Shown: positions 41,017 to 50,354, counted from the stretch's first letter. The stretch: 64,000 nucleotides of DNA from an uncultured Clostridia bacterium (GCA_947629785.1 CANRFB010000008.1:1-64000); one strand, 5' to 3'. Notes: generated by a model from the sequence alone, not told the origin. A program made the numbers and translations.

Positions 41017-41790
41017 ATGGAAATTACAGCCAAAGAACTTTTGTATATAACTTCACGGATAGGCAGTATGCTGATAACCTGCGGCGCGGAAATTTACCGC
41101 GTTGAGGACAGTCTGTACAGGATAGCCGCCGCATACGGATTTTCCGGCGGGGAAAAGCGGATAGAAGTATTTGCCATACCCGCAAGCCTTATAATCACCG
41201 TAAATGACGGCGATTCGCCGCCCCTTACCCAGACGGTGAGGATATCCGCCCGCGGCACGAACCTTGACCGCGTTGACAAGCTGAACAATCTTTCAAGGTA
41301 TATCTGTGCGGAAACGCCTGAAATCCGGGAGATACGGAAACACATTGACGAAATAAACGGTCGGAAAGTTTACGGCGGCACGGTGCGGCTTTTCAGCTAT
41401 GGGATAGTGGGGGCGGTTTTTTCGCTGTTCTTCGGGGGAACGTGCTCGGACGCGCTGTTTTCCGGAATTATCTCGATGATAGTTTTCGGAGTGTCAAAAT
41501 TTGTAAACAAGGTAAAACCCAGCGTTTTCTTTCAGAGCCTTATAGGTTCGGTGATAATAGCGTCACTGTCGGTGTTTGTTTCAAAACTCGGACTTACGGA
41601 AAGTTTCGACAAGATAATAATAGGCGCTTCCATGAATCTTGTGCCCGGGGTAACGCTTACCAACTGCATGAGGGATTTTATAGCGGGGGATTTTCTGGCA
41701 GGAATGTATACCCTGACGGAAGCTATCCTTGTGGCTCTGGGAATGGCAGTGGGTGCGGCTTCGGCAATTGCGCTTGTCAGCATGATTTAG
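41017..41790 (+). CDS. Threonine/serine exporter, ThrE N-terminal-type subunit
   Basis: This 257-residue protein has a soluble N-terminal part (residues 1-115, LYITSRIGSMLITCGAEIYRVEDSL) and about five membrane helices, matching the N-terminal half of ThrE (the YjjP type). The final NLVPGVTLTNCMRDFIAGDFLAG motif is characteristic. It works with the small partner encoded next. Together they would form a split ThrE exporter. Confidence 0.87.
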   Translation: MEITAKELLYITSRIGSMLITCGAEIYRVEDSLYRIAAAYGFSGGEKRIEVFAIPASLIITVNDGDSPPLTQTVRISARGTNLDRVDKLNNLSRYICAETPEIREIRKHIDEINGRKVYGGTVRLFSYGIVGAVFSLFFGGTCSDALFSGIISMIVFGVSKFVNKVKPSVFFQSLIGSVIIASLSVFVSKLGLTESFDKIIIGASMNLVPGVTLTNCMRDFIAGDFLAGMYTLTEAILVALGMAVGAASAIALVSMI

Positions 41791-41800
41791 GAGGGAAAAT

Positions 41801-42253
41801 ATGGATATTCTTAAAGAAATGATACTTCCCTGCGTTTACAGTTTTATAGCGTCAATAGCATTCGGAGTGCAGTTCAACATACGTTTCAGGCATATGTTGG
41901 CGGCGGGGATAGGCGCGGCGCTTACGCAGCTGATATTCACGGGTTTTGAAATGAGCGGGCTTGGGCAGATGATATGCTATTTCTTTGCGGCGTCGGCAGT
42001 TTCGGTTTATGCGGAATTAATGGCGCGGCGGCTCCACGTTCCGGTGAATATGTATCTCGTTATCGGAATAATTCCCTTAGTTCCGGGAGGAAATATGTAC
42101 AATACCATGATTTCCCTTGTAGGCGGGGATATAGACAGTTTTTCCCACCTGTTTGCGGAAGCCGTGGGAATAGCGGGTTCCATAGCAATGGGAGTTTTTG
42201 CCGTTTCAGCAATAATGCGGCTTATCAGAATGATTACCAAACAGGCAGTGTAA
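41801..42253 (+). CDS. Threonine/serine exporter, ThrE C-terminal-type subunit
   Basis: This 150-residue membrane protein has four to five helices and the family motif IIPLVPGGNMYNTMISLVGGD, matching the C-terminal half of ThrE (the YjjB type). It starts 10 bases after the N-terminal-type gene behind GGAGGG. It is the last gene of the azlCD-SDR-thrE operon. Confidence 0.87.
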   Translation: MDILKEMILPCVYSFIASIAFGVQFNIRFRHMLAAGIGAALTQLIFTGFEMSGLGQMICYFFAASAVSVYAELMARRLHVPVNMYLVIGIIPLVPGGNMYNTMISLVGGDIDSFSHLFAEAVGIAGSIAMGVFAVSAIMRLIRMITKQAV

Positions 42254-42306
42254 AGCGGTTTACCCGCCTTTTCCTGTGTAAAGGTATTTTTCTTTCTGGT
42301 GAAATC

Positions 42307-42335
42307 TGCACAAAATTGTGCCGGCTTTTTGTGCA
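42307..42335. repeat. Inverted repeat upstream of the nrdD promoter
   Basis: TGCACAAAA and TTTTGTGCA form perfect 9-base arms with an 11-base centre. It ends 19 bases before the -35 box. It may be a weak terminator for the preceding operon or an upstream regulatory site. Confidence 0.45.
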
Positions 42336-42354
42336 TGAATGTTTTCAGGAGCTA

Positions 42355-42383
42355 TTGACAAATTGAAAGAAATACTATATACT
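42355..42383 (+). promoter_or_regulatory. Sigma-A promoter of nrdD-nrdG
   Basis: TTGACA, 17 bases, TATACT. Its -10 box overlaps the first NrdR-like box. A second TATAAT occurs at 42424-42429 without a good -35. Confidence 0.82.
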
Positions 42384-42419
42384 TGTATCTTGTAAGCTTT
42401 TAAACACAAGATGTAGTGT
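42372..42419. promoter_or_regulatory. Pair of NrdR boxes
   Basis: The site at 42404-42419, ACACAAGATGTAGTGT, matches 14 of 16 positions of the palindromic NrdR consensus ACACWATATATWGTGT. A weaker copy at 42372-42387 (ATACTATATACTTGTA) has the core and lies 32 bases away, centre to centre, about three helical turns, as is usual for NrdR box pairs. NrdR represses ribonucleotide reductase genes when dATP is high. Confidence 0.72.
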
Positions 42420-42446
42420 ATGGTATAATTTGGGAGGCTGTAAATA

Positions 42447-44765
42447 ATGATAACTCAGATAAGAAAAAGAGACGGCAGAACGGTTACATTCAATATTGAA
42501 AAGATCGCGCAGGCTATATTCAAGGCTGCTCAGTCCGTCGGCGGAAGTGATTACAATACATCTCTTGAACTTGCAGACAAGGTTTGCGACGCCGTAGAGA
42601 TCAAGTACGGAAAATGTATTCCCACCGTTGAACAGGTTCAGGATATGGTCGAGAAAGTCCTTATGGAGGAGGGGCACGCAAGGACTGCAAAATCTTACAT
42701 TCTCTACCGTTCCGAGCGCACAAGGGCAAGGGAAATGAACACCAAACTTATGAAAGTATACGAGGATCTTACTTTTAAAGCCGCCAAGGACAGCGACATC
42801 AAGCGCGAAAACGCAAATATCAATGCCGATACCGCTATGGGAACCATGCTGAAATACGGTTCCGAGGGCGCAAAACAGTTCTATGAAATGTATGTCCTTG
42901 ACCCGAAACACGCAAAAGCCCATAATCAGGGAGATATACATATTCACGATCTGGATTATCTTACTCTTACGACTACCTGCTGCCAGATTGACCTTATAAA
43001 GCTTTTCAAGAACGGATTTTCCACGGGTCACGGATTCCTCCGCGAACCTAATGACATTTACAGCTATTCCGCGCTTGCTTGTATAGCCATTCAGTCCGAT
43101 CAGAACGATCAGCACGGCGGTCAGAGTATTCCGAATTTTGAGTATGCCATGGCGGAGGGCGTCAAGAAAACCTACCGCAAGAAGTATGTTTACAATATTG
43201 CTCGCTGCCTTGAAATGATCGCCCGCGTTGACAACGGTCAGGAAATAAGCGACAGGATCGCAAAGGAAATTTACGACGAAAAGGGAATTTACCCTGTTCT
43301 TGACAATAACAACGGCTACAAGGAAATAGAGTTTGAAAAGCTTTGCGGTTACGTTGATGCCGAAACAGCAAAGCGTATTCAGGATTTCACATTCAGGAAT
43401 ACCACAAAGGAAGTTGACAGAGCCACATATCAGGCTATGGAAGCGCTTATCCACAACCTTAATACCATGAACAGCCGCGCAGGCGCGCAGGTGCCGTTCA
43501 GTTCCATAAATTACGGACTTGACACTTCCACCGAGGGCAGAATGGTAATAAAGAACGTTCTTCTTGCCCATGAAGCAGGTCTCGGCAACGGCGAAACGCC
43601 TATATTCCCGATACATATTTTCAAGATAAAAGAGGGAATAAATTACAATCCCGAAGACCCCAACTATGATATGTTCAAGCTTGCCTGCCGTGTTTCCGCA
43701 AAGAGACTGTTCCCGAATTTCTCATTCATAGACGCGCCTTTCAATCTCAAATACTATAAGCCCGGTGACTACAATACGGAAGTTGCCTACATGGGCTGCC
43801 GTACAAGAGTTATCGGAAACGCATACGATCCCACACGTGAGATTGTTACCGGCAGAGGAAACCTCAGCTTTACTTCGGTAAATCTTCCCCGTCTTGCCAT
43901 AAACGCAAACCACAATGTAGGCGCGTTCTTTGACAGCCTTGATGAAATAATGGATCTTGTCTGCGAACAGCTTATGGCTCGTTACAAAATTCAGGCTGAA
44001 AAGACAGTAAGGAATTTCCCGTTCCTTATGGGACAGGGAATATGGATCGATTCGGACAAGCTCGGTCCTAACGACAAGGTGGGCGAAGTTCTGAAACATG
44101 GTACGCTTTCAATGGGATTTATCGGTCTTGCCGAATGTCTGAAAGCCCTTATCGGAAAACATCACGGCGAGGACGAAGAAGCCCGCAAACTCGGTCTTGA
44201 AATAGTTACTCGTATGCGCAACCGCATGGACGAGGAAACAAGACGTTCCGGCATGAATTATACGCTTCTTGCAACTCCCGCAGAGGGACTTTCGGGAAGA
44301 TTTGTCCGCATGGATAAGAAGCTTTTCGGTGAGATCAAAGGCGTTACGGACAGGGATTATTATACCAATTCATTCCATGTTCCTGTATACTATCCTATCA
44401 ATGCTTTTGAGAAGATCAAGATAGAAGCGCCTTATCACGAACTTACCAACGCGGGACACATCAGCTATGTTGAACTTGACGGCGATCCGCTCAATAACCT
44501 TTCTGCGTTTGAAAAGATCGTCCGCTGCATGAAAGAATCGGGTATCGGTTACGGTTCTATAAACCACCCCGTAGACAGAGATCCTTGCTGCGGTTACACG
44601 GGAATTATAGGCGATACCTGTCCTAAATGCGGACGACATGAGGGTGATAACGGCTACGGTTTTGAGCGTATCAGGAGAATTACAGGCTATCTGGTAGGAA
44701 CGCTTGACCGTTTCAATGACGCTAAGCTTGCGGAAGTTCACGACCGCGTAAAACACAGCATTTAA
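42447..44765 (+). CDS. nrdD: Anaerobic ribonucleoside-triphosphate reductase
   Basis: This 772-residue class III enzyme reduces ribonucleoside triphosphates to deoxy forms using a glycyl radical and formate. It has an N-terminal ATP-cone (ITQIRKRDGRTVTFNIEKIAQAI), a central barrel, a zinc site near the end (CCGYTG...CPKCGRH) and the glycyl-radical loop RRITGYLVGTLDRFN about 30 residues from the C terminus. It requires NrdG, encoded 11 bases downstream. It marks an anaerobic lifestyle. Confidence 0.97.
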   Translation: MITQIRKRDGRTVTFNIEKIAQAIFKAAQSVGGSDYNTSLELADKVCDAVEIKYGKCIPTVEQVQDMVEKVLMEEGHARTAKSYILYRSERTRAREMNTKLMKVYEDLTFKAAKDSDIKRENANINADTAMGTMLKYGSEGAKQFYEMYVLDPKHAKAHNQGDIHIHDLDYLTLTTTCCQIDLIKLFKNGFSTGHGFLREPNDIYSYSALACIAIQSDQNDQHGGQSIPNFEYAMAEGVKKTYRKKYVYNIARCLEMIARVDNGQEISDRIAKEIYDEKGIYPVLDNNNGYKEIEFEKLCGYVDAETAKRIQDFTFRNTTKEVDRATYQAMEALIHNLNTMNSRAGAQVPFSSINYGLDTSTEGRMVIKNVLLAHEAGLGNGETPIFPIHIFKIKEGINYNPEDPNYDMFKLACRVSAKRLFPNFSFIDAPFNLKYYKPGDYNTEVAYMGCRTRVIGNAYDPTREIVTGRGNLSFTSVNLPRLAINANHNVGAFFDSLDEIMDLVCEQLMARYKIQAEKTVRNFPFLMGQGIWIDSDKLGPNDKVGEVLKHGTLSMGFIGLAECLKALIGKHHGEDEEARKLGLEIVTRMRNRMDEETRRSGMNYTLLATPAEGLSGRFVRMDKKLFGEIKGVTDRDYYTNSFHVPVYYPINAFEKIKIEAPYHELTNAGHISYVELDGDPLNNLSAFEKIVRCMKESGIGYGSINHPVDRDPCCGYTGIIGDTCPKCGRHEGDNGYGFERIRRITGYLVGTLDRFNDAKLAEVHDRVKHSI

Positions 44766-44776
44766 GAGGTGCGGAT

Positions 44777-45289
44777 ATGCTTTCCGATACAATACGAATT
44801 GCGGGAACGGTGAACGATTCCATAGTTGACGGTCCGGGAATACGTTTCACGGTGTTCACGCAGGGCTGTCCCCACAGGTGCGAGGGCTGCCACAACCCCC
44901 AGACCCATGATTTTAACGGCGGTGAGGACGTTACCCTTGAAAGCCTTTTAGATAAAATTAAGGGCAATCCGCTTCTGGACGGTGTTACATACAGCGGCGG
45001 AGAACCGTTCTGTCAGGCGCGGCAGCTTTATGAACTCGGTCTGGAGGTCAAAAAGCTTGGAATGGATATTGTCACCTATACGGGATATACTTTTGAATAT
45101 CTTACCGAACATTCCGACGAGGAAAACTGTTACGAGAAACTGCTTTCGGTGACGGACGTTCTTGTGGACGGACGTTTTGAACTGGACAAGCGGGATATTC
45201 TGTTAAAATTCCGCGGAAGTTCCAATCAGCGACTGATAGATGTTCCAAAAAGCCTTAAAGCGGAAAAAGTTATAGAAGCTGATATTTAG
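44777..45289 (+). CDS. nrdG: Anaerobic ribonucleotide reductase activating protein (radical SAM)
   Basis: This 170-residue activase has the radical SAM motif CPHRCEGC near residues 31-38 and TYSGGEPFCQ near 74, the NrdG layout. It uses S-adenosylmethionine and a [4Fe-4S] cluster to create the glycyl radical on NrdD. It starts behind AAGAGGTG. Confidence 0.96.
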   Translation: MLSDTIRIAGTVNDSIVDGPGIRFTVFTQGCPHRCEGCHNPQTHDFNGGEDVTLESLLDKIKGNPLLDGVTYSGGEPFCQARQLYELGLEVKKLGMDIVTYTGYTFEYLTEHSDEENCYEKLLSVTDVLVDGRFELDKRDILLKFRGSSNQRLIDVPKSLKAEKVIEADI

Positions 45290-45292
45290 CAC

Positions 45293-45321
45293 TTGAAATA
45301 TTATTAAAAAAATGCTATATT
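45293..45321 (+). promoter_or_regulatory. Sigma-A promoter of the OppA-like lipoprotein
   Basis: TTGAAA, 17 bases, TATATT, starting four bases after nrdG, with the gene start at 45347. Confidence 0.7.
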
Positions 45322-45346
45322 AAGTATAGAGAGAGGAGTTTTGACC

Positions 45347-46957
45347 TTGAAACGCTTTATACGGAATATAGCATTTATTTTTCTGGTAATTGCATTAACT
45401 CTGACGTCCTGCAAAGAGGACGACGGTTCGGGGTATACTTTTAAAATGAACATAGAAAGCAATCCGTCAAATCTTGACCCGCAGATGGCGGAGGACAAAT
45501 CGTCGCTGATGATAATTTCCAATATGATGGAGGGACTTGTAAAGGTTTCGGAAACAGGCGGAATCGTTCCTGCTGCAGCGGAAAGTTTCGAGATGTCGGA
45601 AAACGGACTGGTATACACATTCCACCTGCGTCAGGACAGAATGTGGGAAAGCGAAGCAGATTTTACCGCAAACGTGACGGCGGGAGACTTTGTCTTTGCT
45701 TTTCAGAGGATATTTGACACGGAAACGGATTCCCCATACAGCAGGGATTATATGTGCATAAAAAACAGCGGGGCGGTTCTCAACGGAACATTACCCCTTG
45801 AAAGTCTGGGAGTCAGGGCACTTGATGACTTTACCGTGGAATTTACCCTTGAATACCCGTATTTTGATTTCCTGTCACTTCTTGCAAAACCTGCTGCCAT
45901 GCCCTGCTGCAAGGATTTCTTTGCGTTTTCAAAGGGCAGGTACGGAATGGCTGCCGATGCGACCGCCTCAAACGGCGCTTTCTATATAAAAGAATGGAAT
46001 TTTGACCCATACTGGGACAATAACTATATTATCATGCGGAGGAACAAGTCCTATTCGGAGAACAGCTTTGTTTATCCATATAGTCTGAATTTTTTCATAA
46101 CGGGCGATTCTTCAATTGATGCGGAAGCTTATTCAAAAGGCGACGTAGACTGCTATGTTTCGTATACGGCTGATGAAAAGACTCTTTCCGCGAATAAAAG
46201 TATTTCCGCGGACACGAAAACAGCGGGGTTGGTATTCAATTCCAAATCAAAATACTTCGGGAACAAAGTGTTCCGCGAAGCTTTGGCAAAATCAATCAAC
46301 AGAGAAGCTTATTCCCACGAACTTCCTGCGGGAATGTCCGCGGCGTTCGGAATAATTCCGTCAGGGATAACTATTCAGGGAAAAAGCTACCGCGACATTA
46401 TTCCTGACAGAACGCTATCTGTTTATGATGTTGAAGCTGTCCGCATATGGGAAAATGCCCTTAAAGCCGCAGGGCTGGATTCTGTTGACAACATAAAAAT
46501 AACCGTTCCGGACAGTTTTGCCGGCAGTGATATAATATATAACATAACCGACCGATGGCAGAATGAACTTCTTTTTAACTGCGGAGTGGAAATAGTTTCC
46601 CAAAATGAATACGACGAAAAAATTTACGACGGAACATATGATATTGCTTTGATAGAAGTTGGCTGTGATGAAAATTCGGCATATAAGTTCATGAGTTATT
46701 TCTGCGGAGACAAGATGTTTTCGGGATATGCAAACAGCGGACTTATGACTTCCGTAAACGGCATAAAGACCGCAGACAGCCTTTCGTCGGGAGCGGACAG
46801 GATAAAAAGCGCAGAATCCGCCGTTATAGGCGATTACAGCTTTATTCCCCTGTGCTATGAAAGGGAATACCTTATTTTCGGAGAGGAAATGTCAGATATT
46901 GTATTTTACCCGTATCAGGAAACGGCATATTTTGGAAATGCGAAAAATTTTGATTAA
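45347..46957 (+). CDS. OppA-family peptide-binding lipoprotein
   Basis: This 536-residue lipoprotein (signal MKRFIRNIAFIFLVIALTL, lipobox LTSC) is of the SBP_bac_5/OppA type. It shows FKMNIESNPSNLDPQMAEDKSSLMIISNMMEGL at the start, VYTFHLRQDRMWESEADFTANVTAGDFVFAFQR after about 90 residues, and FREALAKSINREAY in the middle. Relatives bind oligopeptides or nickel for ABC uptake. Two TTG codons are possible starts, and GGAG is well spaced only for the one at 45347. No permease or ATPase genes adjoin it, since the tRNA gene follows on the other strand. Confidence 0.87.
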   Translation: MKRFIRNIAFIFLVIALTLTSCKEDDGSGYTFKMNIESNPSNLDPQMAEDKSSLMIISNMMEGLVKVSETGGIVPAAAESFEMSENGLVYTFHLRQDRMWESEADFTANVTAGDFVFAFQRIFDTETDSPYSRDYMCIKNSGAVLNGTLPLESLGVRALDDFTVEFTLEYPYFDFLSLLAKPAAMPCCKDFFAFSKGRYGMAADATASNGAFYIKEWNFDPYWDNNYIIMRRNKSYSENSFVYPYSLNFFITGDSSIDAEAYSKGDVDCYVSYTADEKTLSANKSISADTKTAGLVFNSKSKYFGNKVFREALAKSINREAYSHELPAGMSAAFGIIPSGITIQGKSYRDIIPDRTLSVYDVEAVRIWENALKAAGLDSVDNIKITVPDSFAGSDIIYNITDRWQNELLFNCGVEIVSQNEYDEKIYDGTYDIALIEVGCDENSAYKFMSYFCGDKMFSGYANSGLMTSVNGIKTADSLSSGADRIKSAESAVIGDYSFIPLCYEREYLIFGEEMSDIVFYPYQETAYFGNAKNFD

Positions 46958-46995
46958 AATGCAGATACGAGGCATTTTTGCGGTATATAAAAACA

Positions 46996-47030
46996 AAAAA
47001 GCTTGGAAACTAAATCGTCTCCAAGCTTTT
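46996..47030 (-). terminator. Intrinsic terminator after tRNA-Ser
   Basis: On the minus strand AAAGCTTGGA and TCCAAGCTTT pair around a GACGATTTAGTT-type loop, followed by TTTTTGTTTTT. It may also terminate the converging OppA-like transcript. Confidence 0.9.
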
Positions 47031-47032
47031 CT

Positions 47033-47125
47033 TGGCGGAGAAGGAGGGATTCGAACCCTCGATGAGCTATCAACCCATACACGAGTTCCAGTCGTGCGCC
47101 ATAAACCGGGCTAGGCGACTTCTCC
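47033..47125 (-). tRNA. tRNA-Ser (anticodon GGA)
   Basis: On the minus strand a 93-base gene has the acceptor arm GGAGAAG / CTTCTCC, discriminator G and an encoded CCA end. The anticodon loop ACTGGAACT carries GGA, reading UCC and UCU. There is a long serine-type variable arm and the T-arm GGTTCGAATCC. Confidence 0.96.
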
Positions 47126-47163
47126 ATGCCGTTTACTACTGCCATTTTTCAAATGACTTTACA

Positions 47164-47192
47164 ATTATAACACTTTTTTTTCAGCTTGTCAA
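47164..47192 (-). promoter_or_regulatory. Promoter of tRNA-Ser
   Basis: On the minus strand TTGACA (47187-47192), 17 bases, TATAAT (47164-47169), both perfect. Confidence 0.9.
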
Positions 47193-47294
47193 GAGTTTTT
47201 GGAAAAATATTTTGATTTTTTCGTAAAATGAGGCAAATTGGCTTTTTTTGTAAAATTAAGAACGGTTTTTTTATAAATTTTTTCGGAATTTCTC

Positions 47295-47323
47295 TTTACA
47301 TATTGCCCAAAATGTAGTAAAAT
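47295..47323 (+). promoter_or_regulatory. Promoter of the pyrH-frr-uppS-cdsA operon
   Basis: TTTACA, 17 bases, TAAAAT, 48 bases before the pyrH start. Confidence 0.65.
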
Positions 47324-47371
47324 AAATTAGATACCTTTTTATTTTATAGTGTGAAAGGATTGAGCTTGCAT

Positions 47372-48091
47372 ATGTCCGAACAGCCGGTTTATAAAAGAAT
47401 TTTACTCAAACTCAGCGGTGAAGCCCTTGCGGGTGACAAAAAAATAGGTCTGGATTATTCGGTTATCGGGAAAATTTGTGAAAGTATCAAGAAATGCGCC
47501 GATGTGGGCGTTCAAGTGGGAATTGTTGTCGGCGGCGGAAATTTCTGGAGAGGACGTTCCAGCGGCGCTATGGACAGGTCCCGTGCCGACCATATCGGTA
47601 TGCTTGCCACTACTATGAACGCTCTTGCAGTCGCAGATGTTCTTGAATCGCTTGGCGCAGACGTCCGCGTAATGACCGCTATCGCCATGCATCAAGTGGC
47701 GGAACCGTACATCAGGAACAAGGCTATAAGGCATCTGGAAAAGGGCAGGATAGTCATTTTCGGCTGCGGAACAGGAAATCCGTTCTTCTCGACGGATACC
47801 GCTTCAACACTCCGCGCCGCCGAGATAGAAGCTGACATTGTGCTGAAAGCTACAATGGTTGACGGCGTTTACGATAAAGACCCTAACAAGTACGATGATG
47901 CCGTTAAATACGATGAGTTGAGCTTCAACGACATTCTTGTAAAGAATCTTGCGGTCATGGACAGCACTGCCGCTTCAATGTGCAAGGATAACAATATACC
48001 TATACTTGTGTTTGATCTGAAACGTCCCGACAATATTTACGACGCCTGCTTCGGCAAGAAAGTCGGAACTATCGTTATCGACAGGAAGTAA
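47372..48091 (+). CDS. pyrH: Uridylate kinase
   Basis: This 239-residue kinase phosphorylates UMP to UDP with ATP. It has the amino-acid-kinase fold motifs [51 protein letters not shown] and [13 protein letters not shown]. The ATG at 47372 gives the standard length, whereas an in-frame GTG 21 bases upstream would add seven residues. It heads the conserved pyrH-frr-uppS-cdsA series linking translation and envelope synthesis. Confidence 0.95.
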   Translation: MSEQPVYKRILLKLSGEALAGDKKIGLDYSVIGKICESIKKCADVGVQVGIVVGGGNFWRGRSSGAMDRSRADHIGMLATTMNALAVADVLESLGADVRVMTAIAMHQVAEPYIRNKAIRHLEKGRIVIFGCGTGNPFFSTDTASTLRAAEIEADIVLKATMVDGVYDKDPNKYDDAVKYDELSFNDILVKNLAVMDSTAASMCKDNNIPILVFDLKRPDNIYDACFGKKVGTIVIDRK

Positions 48092-48184
48092 TATGAGCCG
48101 TTTTCGGCTTGGAATAACGCGGTCACGGTGTCGGCGCGCCGTTTCGTCCGGAAAATTTATTGCGCCGGGAATAGGAGCATTTTT

Positions 48185-48739
48185 ATGAACGAGCAAATTT
48201 CTAACGCACAAGGTAAAATGGAAAAATGTATCAAGAGCCTTGAACACGAGTTTTCTACCGTAAGAGCGGGACGCGCTAACCCCGCTGTTCTGGACAAGGT
48301 GCTTGTGGACTATTACGGAACGCCTACGCCTATTCAACAGATGGCGGCAATATCCGTTTCGGAGGCAAGAATTTTAGTTGTTCAGCCTTGGGACAAGACT
48401 CAGCTTAAACCTATCGAAAAAGCTATACTTGCTTCGGATATTGGCATTACGCCGACAAATGACGGTTCTGTCCTGAGACTTGCGTTCCCGCAGCCTACAG
48501 AGGAACGCCGCAAGGAACTTGTTAAACAGATAAAGAAATACGGCGAAGAAGCCAAGGTAACTATCCGCAACGTAAGACGTGACGTTATGGAAAAATTCAA
48601 GACCATGAAGAAAAACAGTGAAATTACCGAGGACGATATGAAAAATCTGGAAAAAGATATTCAAAAACTTACTGACAAGTTTGTGGATAACGTAGATTCC
48701 GCTGTTGCCGACAAGGAAAAGGAGATAATGTCTATCTGA
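48185..48739 (+). CDS. frr: Ribosome recycling factor
   Basis: This 184-residue RRF splits post-termination ribosomes together with EF-G. Typical segments are FSTVRAGRANPAVLDKV, YYGTPTPIQQMA, ILVVQPWDK, LPxPTEERRKELVKQ-like FPQPTEERRKELVKQ and the final long helices. GGAG supports the ATG at 48185 rather than upstream codons. Confidence 0.97.
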   Translation: MNEQISNAQGKMEKCIKSLEHEFSTVRAGRANPAVLDKVLVDYYGTPTPIQQMAAISVSEARILVVQPWDKTQLKPIEKAILASDIGITPTNDGSVLRLAFPQPTEERRKELVKQIKKYGEEAKVTIRNVRRDVMEKFKTMKKNSEITEDDMKNLEKDIQKLTDKFVDNVDSAVADKEKEIMSI

Positions 48740-48752
48740 CGGGTGAGCGAAT

Positions 48753-49463
48753 ATGGCTGTTGACAAGGAAAAGCTGCCCGTTCATATAGGATTTATAATG
48801 GACGGCAACGGAAGATGGGCTTTAAAACGCGGACTTCCCCGCAAAATGGGACACCGCGAGGGTGCAAAGGCGTTCCGGAAAATTGCAAGGTATTGCAAGG
48901 ATATTGGTATAAAATACATTACATTCTATGCTTTTTCTACTGAAAACTGGAAACGCCCAAAAGAGGAAATTGACGAAATAATGCGCCTTTTCGGGGAATA
49001 TCTGGACGAAGCGGAAGATTTCCGCAAGGACAGGACAAGACTGCTGTTTCTTGGGGATAAATCCGCTTTTGACGAAAAACTTCGGAACAGAATGACGGAA
49101 CTGGAAGAAGCTTCCGCGGAATTTGACCAAATGACTCTTATGCTTGCCATGAATTACGGCGGCAGGGACGAAATAGTCAGGGCTGCGGAACGTGCGGCGG
49201 AAATGGTTTTAAACAAGGAAATAAAGCTTTCAGACATTGACGAAAAACTTCTGGGAAGTCTGATGTACACGGGCGGTATTCCCGATGCAGACCTGATAAT
49301 CCGTCCCAGCGGAGAGAAGAGAATATCCAATTTTCTGACGTGGCAGTCGGCTTATTCGGAACTTTATTTTACCGATGTGCTGTGGCCCGATTTCACGTCA
49401 AAGGAACTTGACAAGGCTCTTGAGGACTATGCTTCAAGAAGCAGGCGATTTGGCGGGGTGTGA
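48753..49463 (+). CDS. uppS: Isoprenyl (undecaprenyl) diphosphate synthase
   Basis: This 236-residue cis-prenyltransferase makes undecaprenyl diphosphate, the lipid carrier of cell wall precursors. The MDGNGRWAL motif (catalytic Asp), GHREGAKAFRKI, FYAFSTENWKRP and the RPSGEKRISNFLTWQSAYSEL motif are present. It follows frr by 13 bases. Confidence 0.96.
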   Translation: MAVDKEKLPVHIGFIMDGNGRWALKRGLPRKMGHREGAKAFRKIARYCKDIGIKYITFYAFSTENWKRPKEEIDEIMRLFGEYLDEAEDFRKDRTRLLFLGDKSAFDEKLRNRMTELEEASAEFDQMTLMLAMNYGGRDEIVRAAERAAEMVLNKEIKLSDIDEKLLGSLMYTGGIPDADLIIRPSGEKRISNFLTWQSAYSELYFTDVLWPDFTSKELDKALEDYASRSRRFGGV

Positions 49464-49519
49464 TAACCGCGCATTTTCAGGGAGAAATCGTCATAAAATT
49501 TTAAAAGGAATGTTATTTA

Positions 49520-50353
49520 ATGGTAACTCGCATTATTTCGGCGGTCGTGGGGATAATTGTGGCAATAGGAGTGCTTTTTCTTTCAGACACTCCTGTTTAT
49601 GACCTTGTGGTGGCGGCAATATCAATTATAATGATGTATGAACTTTTCGCAGCGGGCGGCTGCATGAAAAATCGTTTTCATGCGGGAGTCTGCTTCGGAT
49701 TTGCGGCTGTGCTGCCGTTTCTGGTGGAATATACTGAAGCTATGGAGTACATCTGGATACTTTCGGGATTCTGCATACTGCTGATGTTTGCGGGATTTAT
49801 CGCAAAGCACAAGGACATCACCTACGAAAAACTAAGCTACATGATAACGGCGGCGATATTTTCCACGCTGCCCATGTGCTGTCTTGTTTCAATGAAAAAT
49901 CTAAGCGATGTTCATGGAATATGCTATGTTGTTCTTTGCCTTGCGGGCGCTTGGCTGGGGGATTCGGGAGCGTATTTTGTGGGAACATTTATGGGCAAGA
50001 AGAAACTTTGCCCCGAAATTTCCCCCAAAAAGACCGTTGAAGGCGCAGTCGGCGGAGTTATAACGGTGGGAATAGTATTTGCGGTCTATGCGTTTTTCTA
50101 CCATCTTGTTCAGGTTCAGCGCGGCTATGAATTTGAGGTAAACTACATTTTCCTTGTGATAATGGGACTTATCTGCGGTGTTCTGGGAATTATAGGCGAC
50201 CTTTCCGCTTCACTTATCAAAAGGCAGCACGGCATAAAGGATTTCGGGAATATCATGCCGGGGCACGGGGGGCTTATGGACAGGTTCGACAGCGTTCTGT
50301 TCGTTGCGCCGTTCATGCTGTTTGTGCTGACGTATTTCCCGCCTTTCAAGTGA
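49520..50353 (+). CDS. cdsA: Phosphatidate cytidylyltransferase
   Basis: This 277-residue membrane enzyme makes CDP-diacylglycerol from phosphatidate and CTP. It has about seven hydrophobic helices and the C-terminal signature SLIKRQHGIKDFGNIMPGHGG followed by LMDRFDS. It starts 56 bases after uppS behind AAGGAATG. Confidence 0.95.
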   Translation: MVTRIISAVVGIIVAIGVLFLSDTPVYDLVVAAISIIMMYELFAAGGCMKNRFHAGVCFGFAAVLPFLVEYTEAMEYIWILSGFCILLMFAGFIAKHKDITYEKLSYMITAAIFSTLPMCCLVSMKNLSDVHGICYVVLCLAGAWLGDSGAYFVGTFMGKKKLCPEISPKKTVEGAVGGVITVGIVFAVYAFFYHLVQVQRGYEFEVNYIFLVIMGLICGVLGIIGDLSASLIKRQHGIKDFGNIMPGHGGLMDRFDSVLFVAPFMLFVLTYFPPFK

Positions 50354-50354
50354 T

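Noticed and set aside
42375-43616. 413-codon open frame on the minus strand opposite nrdD
   Set aside because: It is antisense to an intact, conserved nrdD and runs across its promoter and NrdR boxes.
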